The notes under the pieces were generated by a model. That model was not told the origin of the DNA and did not search any database. It was given only the letters and a program-made list of their open reading frames with translations. This document shows positions 8,566 to 17,968 of a DNA stretch of 64,000 nucleotides, piece by piece. The stretch is from Chromatocurvus sp964613795. Its GTDB lineage: Bacteria > Pseudomonadota > Gammaproteobacteria > Pseudomonadales > Halieaceae. Each line of letters begins with the position of its first letter. Positions within the stretch are counted from its first letter, which is position 1. Made by a program: the position numbers and the translations under genes. The stretch is taken from NCBI GenBank assembly GCA_964613795.1, contig CAZTJR010000002.1, positions 1 through 64,000 on the forward strand, written 5' to 3'.

Positions 8566-10233
8566 ATGCGTCGAATCGACTTGACCAGCGCCGGCTTCCT
8601 GATGCTGGAAAAACGTGAAACCCCTATGCACGTTGGCGGGGTGAACCTGTTCACTCTGCCCGAAGGCGTCAATGAGCGCCGCTTTCTGCAGGACCTGCGT
8701 GAGATGCTGCGGGCGACGCAGGAATTTCGCAGACCCTTTGCCGAATATCCCGTTACCGGACGCACCGGGCTGTTCTGGAAAAAAGACGAGAATATGGACA
8801 TGGACTATCACGTCCGGCATAGCGCACTCCCCGCTCCCGGTCGCTATCGGGAACTGTTTGCCCTGGCCTCGCATCTTCACACCACATTGCTTGATCGGAC
8901 CCGCCCGCTCTGGGAATTGCATCTGATCGAGGGCCTCCAGAACAGGCAATTTGCCGTTTACAACAAAATTCACCATGCCGCCATGGATGGCGTCGGCGCC
9001 ATGCACATCACACGCAGTATGTGCACAACAGACCCTGAGGAACGCGTGAATTATGCGCCTTATTCACTGGAAGCCTATCAGCGCTACAAGCAACTTCGCT
9101 TTGGGCAGAGCCAGCGACCACAAACGCCACCTCGCCAGAGAGAACTGCGAAATGTGCTGGAAGCGCTAAAACACCAGTACGATTCCGGCGTGAATCTGGT
9201 CACCGCGATGCGCCGCTTCGGCGGTGCATTTTTCGGGCGCAGCGGCAATCTCGCCGTGCCGTGGCACAATGTCCCCAAAACCTCAATCAACACGCAGGTC
9301 TGTGGTGCGCGACGCTTTGTTGCCCAGTCTTTCGCCTTCAGTCGCGTACGCGATGTCAGCAAGGTAATGGGGGCGACGGTCAATGATGTCGTGCTAGGCA
9401 TGTGTGCCGGGGCCCTGCGACGCTACCTTCTGTCCCGGGATGAACTTCCCCTGCATTCATTGAAAGCCATGGCGCCGGTCTCCCTGCGTGCGGAGGCCGA
9501 CCTCGATTCCACCAATGCGGTGGGCTTCATCACGGCGGATATGGCGACCAACGTGCACGACCCGGAGAAGCGCCTGCGTCGTATTCAGAACTCCATGCAG
9601 GCTGGCAAGGACCTATTGAGTGAACTCAGCCCCGCAGAGGCCAACCTGTTCATGCAGCTTACCCAGCTGCCCGCACTAGTCACGTTTCTCCTGGGGCTTT
9701 CCTCGCGGCTACCGGCTTTCTCCACCGTTGTCTCGAATGTGCCGGGGCCGCGGGAGAAACTTTACTGGAACGGCGCCAGCCTGGACGGTATCTACCCCGC
9801 ATCCATCGTCTTTGATGGCTTTGCCATGAATATCACTCTGGTGAGCTACCACGATCACCTCGACTTCGGCGTCGTCGCCTGCCGTCGATCGCTGCCGCAG
9901 ATTCAGCGCATTATCGATCACCTGGAGGAAGCGCTGCAGGAGCTCGAAGAGGTCGCAGGGCTGGCGCATACAGGAAAGGCCGCGCGTGGCAAAACTGCGG
10001 AAAAAAAAGCAGCGGCCCCGCCGAAAAGCCGGGCACGAAGACCAGCAAAGACCGCGACAGATACAAAAAGAAAAGTGGCATCAAAGACCACCACCAGTGC
10101 GGCAACCAAGACCAGGGCCAAAACCAGGGCTAACACCAAGACGAAACCCAAGGAGAAGACCCGGGCGAAAGTGACGTCCCGCACCAGAGCAAAAAAGCCA
10201 AAGGCCCCCTCTGAGACCACCTTGACGTCCTGA
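8566..10233 (+). CDS. Wax ester synthase/diacylglycerol acyltransferase with basic C-terminal tail
   Basis: 555 residues. Residues 1-465 match the WS/DGAT family: active-site HHAAMDG at 136-142, PLWELHLIEGL before it, the NDVVLGMCAGALRRYL motif, and PGPREKLYWNGA in the C-terminal domain. The enzyme esterifies fatty acyl-CoA with long-chain alcohols or diacylglycerol for storage lipid. Residues 470-555 form an unusual lysine/arginine/alanine/threonine tail resembling histone H1 or PhaP/PhaF-type tails. GGAG lies 8 bases before the ATG. The gene stands alone. Confidence 0.93.
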   Translation: MRRIDLTSAGFLMLEKRETPMHVGGVNLFTLPEGVNERRFLQDLREMLRATQEFRRPFAEYPVTGRTGLFWKKDENMDMDYHVRHSALPAPGRYRELFALASHLHTTLLDRTRPLWELHLIEGLQNRQFAVYNKIHHAAMDGVGAMHITRSMCTTDPEERVNYAPYSLEAYQRYKQLRFGQSQRPQTPPRQRELRNVLEALKHQYDSGVNLVTAMRRFGGAFFGRSGNLAVPWHNVPKTSINTQVCGARRFVAQSFAFSRVRDVSKVMGATVNDVVLGMCAGALRRYLLSRDELPLHSLKAMAPVSLRAEADLDSTNAVGFITADMATNVHDPEKRLRRIQNSMQAGKDLLSELSPAEANLFMQLTQLPALVTFLLGLSSRLPAFSTVVSNVPGPREKLYWNGASLDGIYPASIVFDGFAMNITLVSYHDHLDFGVVACRRSLPQIQRIIDHLEEALQELEEVAGLAHTGKAARGKTAEKKAAAPPKSRARRPAKTATDTKRKVASKTTTSAATKTRAKTRANTKTKPKEKTRAKVTSRTRAKKPKAPSETTLTS

Positions 10234-10266
10234 CATTGAGATCCTGACCGGCCGATCAGCTTGTGA

Positions 10267-12411
10267 TCAGGCCTCGCTCGATCGCTGACGCTGAATCGCC
10301 CTCTTCATGTTGGAGCGCGGATAGCGCGGCAGCTTGCCGGTTTCAAGGTAGCGAAGGATCGTCTCCTGAGAGCGGATGCTCGCGGCCTTCTTGCGCCGCT
10401 TGACCATGGTGTTGCGCTGCCCAGGATCGAGAATACGCGCGCGCTCATTATCGTGCCACTGCTGGTCCAATATGTCCTGCAGCAGTGTTTTTGCGTCGGG
10501 ATCATGTACCGGGCACAACACTTCGACGCGATAATCGAGGTTGCGGGTCATCAGGTCGGCGGAACCGATCAGGTAGCTCGGATCGCCACCGTTGTAGAAC
10601 ACATAAAGGCGCGGATGCTCAAGGTAGCGATCAACGATGCTTATCGCCTTGATGTTGTCGGAGGTTCCAGGTACGCCTGGCAACAGGGAGCACATGCCGC
10701 GTACGATAAGACGGATCTCCACCCCGGCGGCACTGGCCTCATACAGCTTCATGGAAAGCTGCTTGTCGACCAGGTTATTGCATTTGAGGGTCATCGCCGC
10801 ACGACGACCGGCGTGCGCGTGCGCTATTTCCCGTTCGATCATCCGGATGAGCGCAGGCCGGGTTGAATGCGGCGATACCAGAAGCTGCCGGTAATCCGGG
10901 CGCTTATAGGTAAATTTGAGAAAATCGAAAACGTTGGCAACGTCCTCACCGAGGACCTGATCGTAGGTCAGCAAGGTGAAATCGGTATATAGCTGGGCTG
11001 TCTTTTCGTTGAAGTTGCCCGTGCCGATGTGACTGTAGTAAGCCAGCCCCTGCCTTTCCCGACGTTCAATCAACAGCAGCTTGCTATGCACCTTCAGGCC
11101 GGGAATGCCGAAAATCACCTCGATGCCACCCTCGGTCAGCTTTTGCGCCCAGCGGATGTTCGCCGATTCATCAAAGCGCGCGGCGAGTTCCACCACCGCC
11201 CGCACGCGCTTGCCATTGGCCACGGCATTCACCAGGGCGTCGACTACGCGCGATTCCCGGGCCACACGGTAAAGGCAGATCTTGATGGACTCCACCTGCG
11301 GATCGAGCGCCGCAGTTTTCAGCAGATCGATAATATAATCGAAGGGGTGATAAGGGTAGTAAAGCAGTATATCCCGCTCGCGGAGCTCCGAGAAAATACT
11401 GCGGGAGTCGTCCAGACTGGGAATGCGCACTGGCTCCATGGGCTGCAGCTCGAGGTACTTTGGCCCTATCCTCGGGAAATCCATGAAGTCCTTAGAGTTA
11501 TGGTAGCGTCCACCCGGGATCAGGCTGTCGTAGCGCCCAAGGTCAAAGCGGGTAATCAGAAACTCCAGCAGTCGCTTCGGCATATCGGCATCGTAAACGA
11601 AGCGCACCGGATCGGCTCGCTGGCGCTGCTTCAGGCTATGCGCCATTTTCTCAATCAGGCTTTCAGTAATACCGGCGTCAAGCTCGATCTCGGCATCGCG
11701 GGAAAACTTGAAGCAGAACGCTGACGCCTTCTCAATGGAAAGGATGCCGCGGAACATCTGCGGGAGACAGAAGCGAATCACGTTGTCCAGCGCGATAAAG
11801 ACTCGCCCGGACTTACCCTTGCGCCGCGGTATCTCGACGAAGCGGTTCATACGATCGGTCGGTACTTCGACCAGCGCATAGGTGTGCTTACCATCGGACA
11901 GCATGTCGATGGCCAGATACAGGGATTCGTCGTTCAGCGCCGGTATTGGCTGCCCCTCATAGAACAGAACGGGATCCAGCTCCGGCAGCACGGTGGAGGT
12001 AAAGAAGGACTGCACGTAATCCGCCTGATTGGTCTCGAGCTGACGTTCGTTGATCATGTAGATACGCCGTCGCTGGAGCGCCTGCATGACATCGTTATAA
12101 ACCTTCTCGAACTCTTCCTGCGACTCGAATACCCGCGCCTGGATGGCAGCCAGCAAATCCTTAGCCTGCTGCCGCGTGCTGCCTGATGAGACGGAAATGA
12201 GGCGGCGCACCTCGGCCACGCGTACCCGAAAAAACTCGTCGAGGTTATTGGAGAATATCCCGAGAAAGCGCAGCCGCTGAATTTCCGGCACGCTTTCGTC
12301 CGCCGCCTCCTGGAGCACCCGGGCATTGAACGACAGCCAGCTTAATTCCCGCGGCATAAACAGGTTTTCATCGAGATCGGCCAGACGTGGCTGAATGGGG
12401 TTCGTCGTCAT
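10267..12411 (-). CDS. ppk1: Polyphosphate kinase 1
   Basis: 714 residues, the usual PPK1 length, with the N-terminal domain (LSWLSFNARVLQEA), head domain and two phospholipase-D-like catalytic domains. H442 in GLKVHSKLLL corresponds to the autophosphorylated H435 of E. coli, and H461 in the following SHIGTGNFNEKTA block to H454. It makes polyphosphate reversibly from ATP. No ppx lies beside it; the upstream neighbour on the same strand is a universal stress protein. A PHO-box-like direct repeat about 100 bases upstream suggests phosphate control. Confidence 0.97.
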   Translation of the reverse strand: MTTNPIQPRLADLDENLFMPRELSWLSFNARVLQEAADESVPEIQRLRFLGIFSNNLDEFFRVRVAEVRRLISVSSGSTRQQAKDLLAAIQARVFESQEEFEKVYNDVMQALQRRRIYMINERQLETNQADYVQSFFTSTVLPELDPVLFYEGQPIPALNDESLYLAIDMLSDGKHTYALVEVPTDRMNRFVEIPRRKGKSGRVFIALDNVIRFCLPQMFRGILSIEKASAFCFKFSRDAEIELDAGITESLIEKMAHSLKQRQRADPVRFVYDADMPKRLLEFLITRFDLGRYDSLIPGGRYHNSKDFMDFPRIGPKYLELQPMEPVRIPSLDDSRSIFSELRERDILLYYPYHPFDYIIDLLKTAALDPQVESIKICLYRVARESRVVDALVNAVANGKRVRAVVELAARFDESANIRWAQKLTEGGIEVIFGIPGLKVHSKLLLIERRERQGLAYYSHIGTGNFNEKTAQLYTDFTLLTYDQVLGEDVANVFDFLKFTYKRPDYRQLLVSPHSTRPALIRMIEREIAHAHAGRRAAMTLKCNNLVDKQLSMKLYEASAAGVEIRLIVRGMCSLLPGVPGTSDNIKAISIVDRYLEHPRLYVFYNGGDPSYLIGSADLMTRNLDYRVEVLCPVHDPDAKTLLQDILDQQWHDNERARILDPGQRNTMVKRRKKAASIRSQETILRYLETGKLPRYPRSNMKRAIQRQRSSEA

Positions 12412-12508
12412 TGTCGTATCCGCTGCAGGGCCTTTTCCGGCGATGTGTCAACTCCGTGTTCACACCACAGTAGGTGATAAGGATGCCCGGGTGTAGCCCT
12501 GCGGGAAA

Positions 12509-12526
12509 TTGTCATATTTCTGTCAT
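12509..12526. promoter_or_regulatory. Candidate PHO box upstream of ppk1
   Basis: TTGTCAT (12509-12515), four A/T bases, then CTGTCAT (12520-12526). This is the 7-4-7 direct-repeat layout of a PhoB box, matching 6/7 and 7/7 bases of CTGTCAT. It is about 98 bases from the ppk1 start and overlaps the stop of the upstream stress gene. The repeat reads on the strand opposite to ppk1 transcription, which weakens the call. Confidence 0.45.
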
Positions 12527-13404
12527 TTTTCGTCCGGTGGACGCACAGCAAGCACATCGGTAGACAGAGTCTGCAGCACCGATTCTGCCGTATTGCCGAG
12601 CAGCTTGGCGCGCAAACCGCGGCGACCAACCGTGCCGATCACTACCAGCTGCGCATTCTGCTTTGCCGCTTCACGGGAAATCACATCAGCGGTCGCCCCT
12701 CGCCGGCAGCGAAACGCCGCTTTCGGCAGCGAAAACGCGTCGGCGAGCTCAGTGATATGAGGCTGCATATCGCGCTTCATCCGACGGGTGAAATCGTTCG
12801 GGTCCAGCACGTCGAGGTCCGTCAGTAGATGCGGAATTTCTACCGCGCTGATACAGGACAGCGAAACGCCGAGTGCCTCGGCAAGCCTGCTGGCATGCCC
12901 TAGAACTACGCTGTTGAGCGCTCGCTTGTTCTTTGAGCGTGTTGCAAGGTCGAGCGCCACAAGCACTGGCCGTTGACGATGCCAGCGCTTTCCCGCCACG
13001 ACAAGTACCGGCGCCGCACTCTCGCGCAAAAGCTGCCAGTCCGTGGATGTATAGGATACCGAGGCACTGTGATGTGCCGTTTTTACGACATATTCGTATT
13101 GTCTCGACTCGGTTCGCTTTATCACCCAGGGGGCAATATCCTTCATCCATACAACACGCAGGCCTACCCGTGTGCCAGCCGGCGCTTCCCGATCAATCTG
13201 TTCGCGCAGTACCTGCTCGCGCCGGTCGAGCATCTCCCGCTTCACACGGGCCTGCTCATCTCGTGGAATACCAAGACGCCGCAGGGACGCGTACGTGAAC
13301 GCCACGATTTCCAGTGAGCAGCCCAGCGCCTCTGCCAGCACAAGACCCCGCGCAGTCGCCACGCAAGGCCCCTTGCGATCCGCAATCACCATTATCCTGC
13401 CCAT
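12523..13404 (-). CDS. Tandem-domain universal stress protein (UspE-like)
   Basis: 293 residues with two UspA-type alpha/beta domains (about 1-150 and 155-290). The second ends in VVIGTVGRRGLRAKLLGNTA, the G-2x-G-9x-G-N/T ATP-binding signature of Usp proteins. The first copy (YEYVVKTAHHSAS) lacks this pattern, so only the second domain is likely to bind nucleotide. Single-protein tandem Usps such as UspE are linked to stress tolerance and aggregation. A second, differently built tandem Usp is encoded at 62635-63549. Confidence 0.88.
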   Translation of the reverse strand: MGRIMVIADRKGPCVATARGLVLAEALGCSLEIVAFTYASLRRLGIPRDEQARVKREMLDRREQVLREQIDREAPAGTRVGLRVVWMKDIAPWVIKRTESRQYEYVVKTAHHSASVSYTSTDWQLLRESAAPVLVVAGKRWHRQRPVLVALDLATRSKNKRALNSVVLGHASRLAEALGVSLSCISAVEIPHLLTDLDVLDPNDFTRRMKRDMQPHITELADAFSLPKAAFRCRRGATADVISREAAKQNAQLVVIGTVGRRGLRAKLLGNTAESVLQTLSTDVLAVRPPDEK

Positions 13405-13473
13405 GCTCTCTCCATTCTGACGCCCTGTTGGCGTGTCAATCCAATCACATCTGCGGGCTGCCCAGGGCCGACA

Positions 13474-14298
13474 TCAATCGCCGTGCCTCTGCAGATACCC
13501 AAGAATATGCACCGCCGTCGACCGGGGATGCTCCAGCGGAAACAGATGACCGCCCGGCACGGTTTGCAGTTCCGCCTGTGGCTGCACACGCCCCCAGCGC
13601 CGGAATGCAGGCGCCGACAGCGTTTGCGAATCGCTGCCACGCAGGCCGAGAACCGGGAGCGAAACGCGCTTCAGTGTGGGCCATATCCAGGGCGCAGAGC
13701 CATAAATCCCGGCCTCCCAGGCCGGCGGAAATACCAGCTTTATACTGTCGTCACTCGCCGGCGCCGTACTTGCGCACACGTAATCGTGCAGCGCATCATC
13801 ACTGAAACCACTGAAAGCACGCTTGCCTCGATAAAAGTCGAATGCGGCCTGCGCATCGGGAAACTGATCGGGGCGCGCGAGCGCGCGGCGGATCATTGGC
13901 ATCTGCCGTAGCCGCGAACGTGGCGTCAACGCCACACCGAGGACGAATCGCGTGGGCAGGAAAACCGGATCCAGCAGTACCAGCCCCCGAAAAAGTGTCG
14001 GCTCACGCGCTGCCGCGAGCAATCCCACCACAGCACCGAGAGAGTGGCCGATCAGCCACACCGGGGCATCATGATGCGCCTTGAGCGTGTCAATCAGGTC
14101 GCTCGCAAAGAGCTGCCAGCGCAGACGGCCTGGCGGGTGCCGCTCTCCCCAGAGTGGTCGATGCCGCACGGCAGCAACACTGCAGCGCTCACTCAACAGC
14201 TCGAGAAGCTGTCGATAACTACCGGGGGGGTAACCGTTTGCATGTGCAAAGACCAGCGGCTCTCCTGAGCCGCCGAATGCTTCCCAACGCTCCTGCAT
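13474..14298 (-). CDS. Alpha/beta-hydrolase fold protein
   Basis: 274 residues from the chosen start. The fold begins GEPLVFAHANGYPPGSYRQL. The nucleophile elbow is IGHSLGAVVG, a likely acid is D in LRGSDSQTL, and the catalytic histidine is in VPGGHLFPLEHP. It groups with serine hydrolases/lipases of unknown substrate. The frame stays open upstream to 14493, but that extension overlaps the divergent fghA start and has no fold homology, so M at 14298 is preferred; the start remains uncertain. Confidence 0.8.
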   Translation of the reverse strand: MQERWEAFGGSGEPLVFAHANGYPPGSYRQLLELLSERCSVAAVRHRPLWGERHPPGRLRWQLFASDLIDTLKAHHDAPVWLIGHSLGAVVGLLAAAREPTLFRGLVLLDPVFLPTRFVLGVALTPRSRLRQMPMIRRALARPDQFPDAQAAFDFYRGKRAFSGFSDDALHDYVCASTAPASDDSIKLVFPPAWEAGIYGSAPWIWPTLKRVSLPVLGLRGSDSQTLSAPAFRRWGRVQPQAELQTVPGGHLFPLEHPRSTAVHILGYLQRHGD

Positions 14299-14430
14299 CT
14301 GCTGTCCTGCTTCTCCCGTCACTCCTTGCTCAGAGTAAAGCAAAAGCGCCCGTCTGCCCATTCCCGACCCTCGCGAACGGCTGACAGGCAGGTATACTGT
14401 GCGACGAGACATGGGCACGAAGAGGCTGCA

Positions 14431-15282
14431 ATGACGCTTGAAGTAATCAGCAGAACCCGCTGCTTTGACGGCGATCAACTCAGATTCCGCCACCGTTCAA
14501 ACATTCTTGACTGCCACATGCAGTTTTCGGTTTATTTGCCGCCGCAGGCATCGCAGGCCAAAGTACCCGCGGTATGGTTCCTGTCAGGCCTGACCTGCAC
14601 AGATGAAAACGTCATGGCCAAAGCCGGGGCTCAGCGCTACGCGGCTGAGCAGGGTGTGGCGCTGATCGCGCCGGATACCAGCCCCCGCGGCGAGGGCGTG
14701 CCGGATGATCCGGACGGTGCCTGGGATTTCGGGATGAGTGCGGGTTTTTATGTCAACGCGACGCAGAAACCCTGGTCCACTCATTATCGGATGCACGATT
14801 ATATCCAGGATGAGCTGACCACACTGATTGCGGAGCAACTGCCCATCAATCCCCTCATGGCTGGGCTGATGGGACACTCCATGGGTGGACACGGCGCACT
14901 CGTCATGGGGCTGCGCAACCCCGAGAAGTGGGCCAGCCTGTCCGCTTTTGCGCCGATCGTGGCACCGAGTCAGTGCCCCTGGGGAGAAAAAGCACTCGGC
15001 AATTATCTCGGCGACAATCGCGAGACCTGGAAACAGTGGGATGCCACAGAACTGGTGCGTGCCGGCGCGACGCAGAAACCGCTACGTATCGATCAGGGCG
15101 AGGACGACGCCTTTCTGGCAGAGCAACTGAAAACCCCGCTTTTCGAACGTGCCTGCACCGAAACCGGATACGAGGCAGCAATCAACTATCACCCGGGCTA
15201 CGACCACAGCTATTACTTTATCGCCACCTTCATCGGGGAACACATTGCATTCCACGCGGCGCATCTGCGCGGCTCGGACTGA
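14431..15282 (+). CDS. fghA: S-formylglutathione hydrolase
   Basis: 283 residues, normal for FghA/esterase D. It hydrolyses S-formylglutathione to formate and glutathione, the second step of glutathione-dependent formaldehyde detoxification. Typical motifs are VWFLSGLTCTDENVMAKAG near the N-terminus, the nucleophile in MGHSMGGHGAL and the histidine in HPGYDHSYYFI. The usual partner adhC is not adjacent. AGAGG at 14421-14425 supports the ATG at 14431. The gene converges on the lipase-like gene, with only nine bases between. Confidence 0.95.
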   Translation: MTLEVISRTRCFDGDQLRFRHRSNILDCHMQFSVYLPPQASQAKVPAVWFLSGLTCTDENVMAKAGAQRYAAEQGVALIAPDTSPRGEGVPDDPDGAWDFGMSAGFYVNATQKPWSTHYRMHDYIQDELTTLIAEQLPINPLMAGLMGHSMGGHGALVMGLRNPEKWASLSAFAPIVAPSQCPWGEKALGNYLGDNRETWKQWDATELVRAGATQKPLRIDQGEDDAFLAEQLKTPLFERACTETGYEAAINYHPGYDHSYYFIATFIGEHIAFHAAHLRGSD

Positions 15283-15291
15283 GTTGCAGGA

Positions 15292-16116
15292 TCATTCGGC
15301 TGCGGCGGGGTAGACGAGCGCGGTCCAGTGACGTCGCTCAAACGGCTGCCAACCATCTACAGGCTGCGACAGCCGTTCGGCGAGCAGGAACCACACCGAC
15401 GGGTTCAGCGTCATGCCACAGTGGCTACCGCGCACCTCGATACTCTGCGCATACGCGTGGCCGAATTCCGGATGCTGCCGCGCGGTTCGCCAATTGACAA
15501 TGCCGTCTCCCCGGGAATAGATCGCGGTCGTGGGCACGGGCGGTGCGTTCGGCAGAACATCCTCGGCGACCGGTATATCCTCAGGGGGGTTCAGCCTGGA
15601 AAACAGTCGGGATGGATACGACCCCGTCCAGCGCCCCTCACCGAACGGGCTGCCCAGTGAAATGACCTGTCGGACCCGGTCCGGAGTCTCCCGTGCCAAC
15701 TCCCTGGCAAAAATACCGCCGAGACTATGACCAATCAGCGACACAGAGCATTTGTAGCGGTGGCAGAGAAACTTGATACGCTCCAGCAATCCTTCAAGCA
15801 CGCCCTCTCGCGGACCCAGGTTACGACCCAGGCCCCAGCCATGGACGGCATACCCCTGGCGCGTAAGGTAGCGGCGCAGCGATGCGGTGTAGCCATCAGA
15901 GCCGAGAAAACCGGGCAGAACCATCACCGGATGACCATCGCCCCGCGGCGCACGATCGAGGAAGCGAGCCGCCAGAGACAGTGATGCCGCTTCGATCACG
16001 ACCCGATGCACCTCGGTAAGTGCCAATAGTGGATGGGGTGGTGGCATGTCGACTGGCATGCCAACCGGCGGCGGCAGCGGCCCTTTATCCACTGCTGCCA
16101 GACCTGAATGATCCAA
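15292..16116 (-). CDS. Lipase-like alpha/beta hydrolase (esterase)
   Basis: 274 residues with PVMVLPGFLGSDGYTASL at the oxyanion region and the nucleophile motif SLIGHSLGGIFARELA. The sequence goes on with VISLGSPFG and a GSHCGMTLNP histidine region, as in triacylglycerol-lipase-like cytoplasmic hydrolases. No signal peptide is seen. The start is a TTG, supported by a strong GGAGGT five bases upstream; it is the first in-frame start after the ribosome site. The substrate is unknown. Confidence 0.82.
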   Translation of the reverse strand: MDHSGLAAVDKGPLPPPVGMPVDMPPPHPLLALTEVHRVVIEAASLSLAARFLDRAPRGDGHPVMVLPGFLGSDGYTASLRRYLTRQGYAVHGWGLGRNLGPREGVLEGLLERIKFLCHRYKCSVSLIGHSLGGIFARELARETPDRVRQVISLGSPFGEGRWTGSYPSRLFSRLNPPEDIPVAEDVLPNAPPVPTTAIYSRGDGIVNWRTARQHPEFGHAYAQSIEVRGSHCGMTLNPSVWFLLAERLSQPVDGWQPFERRHWTALVYPAAAE

Positions 16117-16240
16117 TGTTTACCTCCGGCGCTGAATGCGCTGCACTTGCTGCGAAAAGCGGTGTCCTGATATCCGGATCGGAGCATAGCGCAGATTCAG
16201 CTGTTGCTGAAAGTAGCAGGCGCGGCGGGCAGGCGCAGCG

Positions 16241-16771
16241 TTACAGCCGCGAAAATTCCCTGTTGAGGGCATATTGCCGGGAGGTGACGTAAGTCTCTAT
16301 GCGCTGCACTCGCGCACTGGCCACATCGAGACGCTCCTGGGCCTTGCGCAGACGCTGGCTCGCGCTGTCACTGTAGCGAAACGCCTTGCGTGGCCGGAAA
16401 CCATGCCGCTCCTCGTCGTACTCCATCGCGACACCCGCACTTCCTCCGCCCTCGGAAACCCGGGCTGCATCGGCACCCGCCGCGTCCATCGTGCGCTCGC
16501 GCCGCGGCGCCAGCAGCAACCACCCCGCGAGATAGGCCCACAGGGACAGCGTCCCGGTGAAGAGGAAAGCGGCGACCCACAGGAGTCGCACCACCCAGTG
16601 CGCGACATCCCAGTAATCGGCGATTCCAGCGGCTACTCCGGCGATCCTGCCACTTCGCGTGTTGCGGTAAAGCCCCAGATCCCAACCCCGACGTTTGCGC
16701 GCACGGAAAGTATCCTGAGTCTCGCGCGGCCCGCCGTGGCGACGGTTTCGCTCGTATCGGTCATGTGTCAT
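16241..16771 (-). CDS. pspC: Phage shock protein C (PspC-domain, extended)
   Basis: 176 residues. A basic N-terminus precedes the PspC domain (GLYRNTRSGRIAGVAAGIAD followed by a long hydrophobic pair WVVRLLWVAAFLFTGTLSLWAYLAGWLLL), and a C-terminal helical region with SQRLRKAQERLDVASARVQ ends the protein. With PspB it forms the inner-membrane sensor that relieves PspA repression of PspF. It is longer than E. coli PspC (119 residues). The ATG at 16771 overlaps the end of pspB by 11 bases; a longer upstream frame inside pspB is rejected. Confidence 0.9.
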   Translation of the reverse strand: MTHDRYERNRRHGGPRETQDTFRARKRRGWDLGLYRNTRSGRIAGVAAGIADYWDVAHWVVRLLWVAAFLFTGTLSLWAYLAGWLLLAPRRERTMDAAGADAARVSEGGGSAGVAMEYDEERHGFRPRKAFRYSDSASQRLRKAQERLDVASARVQRIETYVTSRQYALNREFSRL

Positions 16772-17048
16772 AGCGTGGCTCCTGTGTTGCCTGTGGCTTT
16801 TCACCGCGCTGGCGACCCGCCTGTCCGCGCCAGTCGCGGTGGTCCCCATCGAGAATGGATTCCAGCGTATCAATGCGCTCGCTCAGTCGATCTACCGTCT
16901 CCAGCATCTGCTCTATACGCTCCAGGTCCTCCCGGTTGAGGCTACGACTGGATCGGTTCACACTTCGGTAGTGCATGATGATCCAGATCGGCGCCACAAC
17001 AACGGCGAACAGAATCGACGGGATGGTCATAAATTGCCAGAATTCCAT
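16761..17048 (-). CDS. pspB: Phage shock protein B
   Basis: 95 residues: one N-terminal membrane helix (IPSILFAVVVAPIWIIMHY), then a charged coiled-coil segment (LNREDLERIEQMLETVDRL). This is the standard PspB layout, although the tail is about 20 residues longer than in E. coli. It acts with PspC in the inner membrane as a stress sensor. The gene follows pspA by 24 bases and overlaps pspC. Confidence 0.93.
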   Translation of the reverse strand: MEFWQFMTIPSILFAVVVAPIWIIMHYRSVNRSSRSLNREDLERIEQMLETVDRLSERIDTLESILDGDHRDWRGQAGRQRGEKPQATQEPRYDT

Positions 17049-17072
17049 CGTTGACTCCTCTCCCCTCGGCCA

Positions 17073-17771
17073 TCAGGCCTGATCCTGTTTCCCGTGCTCC
17101 GACGATCGACCCGTCACTTCGGCGCGCAGCCGCTCCAGTTCGCGATTGATTCGCTCGTCTTCCTGCAGCGCATCAATCTCCGCTGCCAGTCCCGGCGATA
17201 CATCGCGACCGATATCCATGACCTCGAGCTGGCTTTCCAGATTATCCATCCGTCGCTCAAACTGCGCAAAACGATCGAAGGCATCATCCAGCGCTTCGCG
17301 GTTAACCTGCCTCTTAACCTTAATGCGCGACTCGACGGTAGCGGTGCGCATTACCAACGCTTTCTGCTTGGCTTTGGCATCGCTCAACTTTTGCTGCAGT
17401 TGGGCAATCTCCGTATTCAGATGCGCGACATGCTCGTCCGTGGCTGCCATCTCCTCTTCCACGGCCCGGACGTCGCTCTCCAGTTCACGCTTTTCCTGCA
17501 GTGCAGCGCGTGCCAGATCATCGCGACCCTTGCTGATCGCCAGACGTGCTTTCTCCTCCCAGTTGGCGGCCTCCTCGCGCACCTGCTCAAGACGGCGCGC
17601 AGCCTGCCTGCGGTCGGCTATTACCCGAGCCGAGGAACTGCGTACCTCGACCAGGGTATCTTCCATTTCCTGAATGATGAGGCGGATCATCTTTTCCGGG
17701 TCCTCAGCGCTGTCGAGCAGCGCATTGAGGTTGGAATTGATGATATCGGTCATGCGCGAAAAAATACCCAT
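17073..17771 (-). CDS. pspA: Phage shock protein A (PspA/IM30)
   Basis: 232 residues, start MGIFSRMTDIINSNLNALLD, almost entirely long coiled-coil helix as in PspA/Vipp1. It binds damaged inner membrane and, when free, inhibits the AAA+ activator PspF. It is the first gene of pspABC and is preceded by a sigma-54-type promoter, with pspF divergent. Confidence 0.96.
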   Translation of the reverse strand: MGIFSRMTDIINSNLNALLDSAEDPEKMIRLIIQEMEDTLVEVRSSSARVIADRRQAARRLEQVREEAANWEEKARLAISKGRDDLARAALQEKRELESDVRAVEEEMAATDEHVAHLNTEIAQLQQKLSDAKAKQKALVMRTATVESRIKVKRQVNREALDDAFDRFAQFERRMDNLESQLEVMDIGRDVSPGLAAEIDALQEDERINRELERLRAEVTGRSSEHGKQDQA

Positions 17772-17869
17772 GAGACTGCTCCTTCTGTTATCCCGCGATA
17801 GGCGGGTCTCTGTCCTGCGTCAGGCCACTGGCGTTCACACAACTCTTCCTGGCCTTCCTCCTCTTTAAA

Positions 17870-17884
17870 GCAGGATATATGCCA
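17870..17884 (-). promoter_or_regulatory. Sigma-54 promoter of pspABC
   Basis: The minus strand reads TGGCATATATCCTGC: GG and GC elements exactly ten bases apart, matching the -24/-12 consensus TGGCAC-N5-TTGC at most positions. Transcription would begin near 17858, about 87 bases before the pspA start. The position, between pspA and its divergent activator gene, fits the E. coli arrangement. Confidence 0.75.
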
Positions 17885-17968
17885 TCACTATTATTTTGTT
17901 CATTATCATAGGCTTGCGTTATTCTCCTCAGCTCTCTTATCGACTGAAAGACCAATATCTGTATTTTT

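Noticed and set aside
9980..10220. Separate basic protein or frameshifted gene at the WS/DGAT 3' end
   Set aside because: The lysine-rich segment is in the same frame as the acyltransferase with no stop, so it is a tail.
14299..14493. 65-residue N-terminal extension of the alpha/beta hydrolase
   Set aside because: Overlaps the divergent fghA leader and start; no fold homology.
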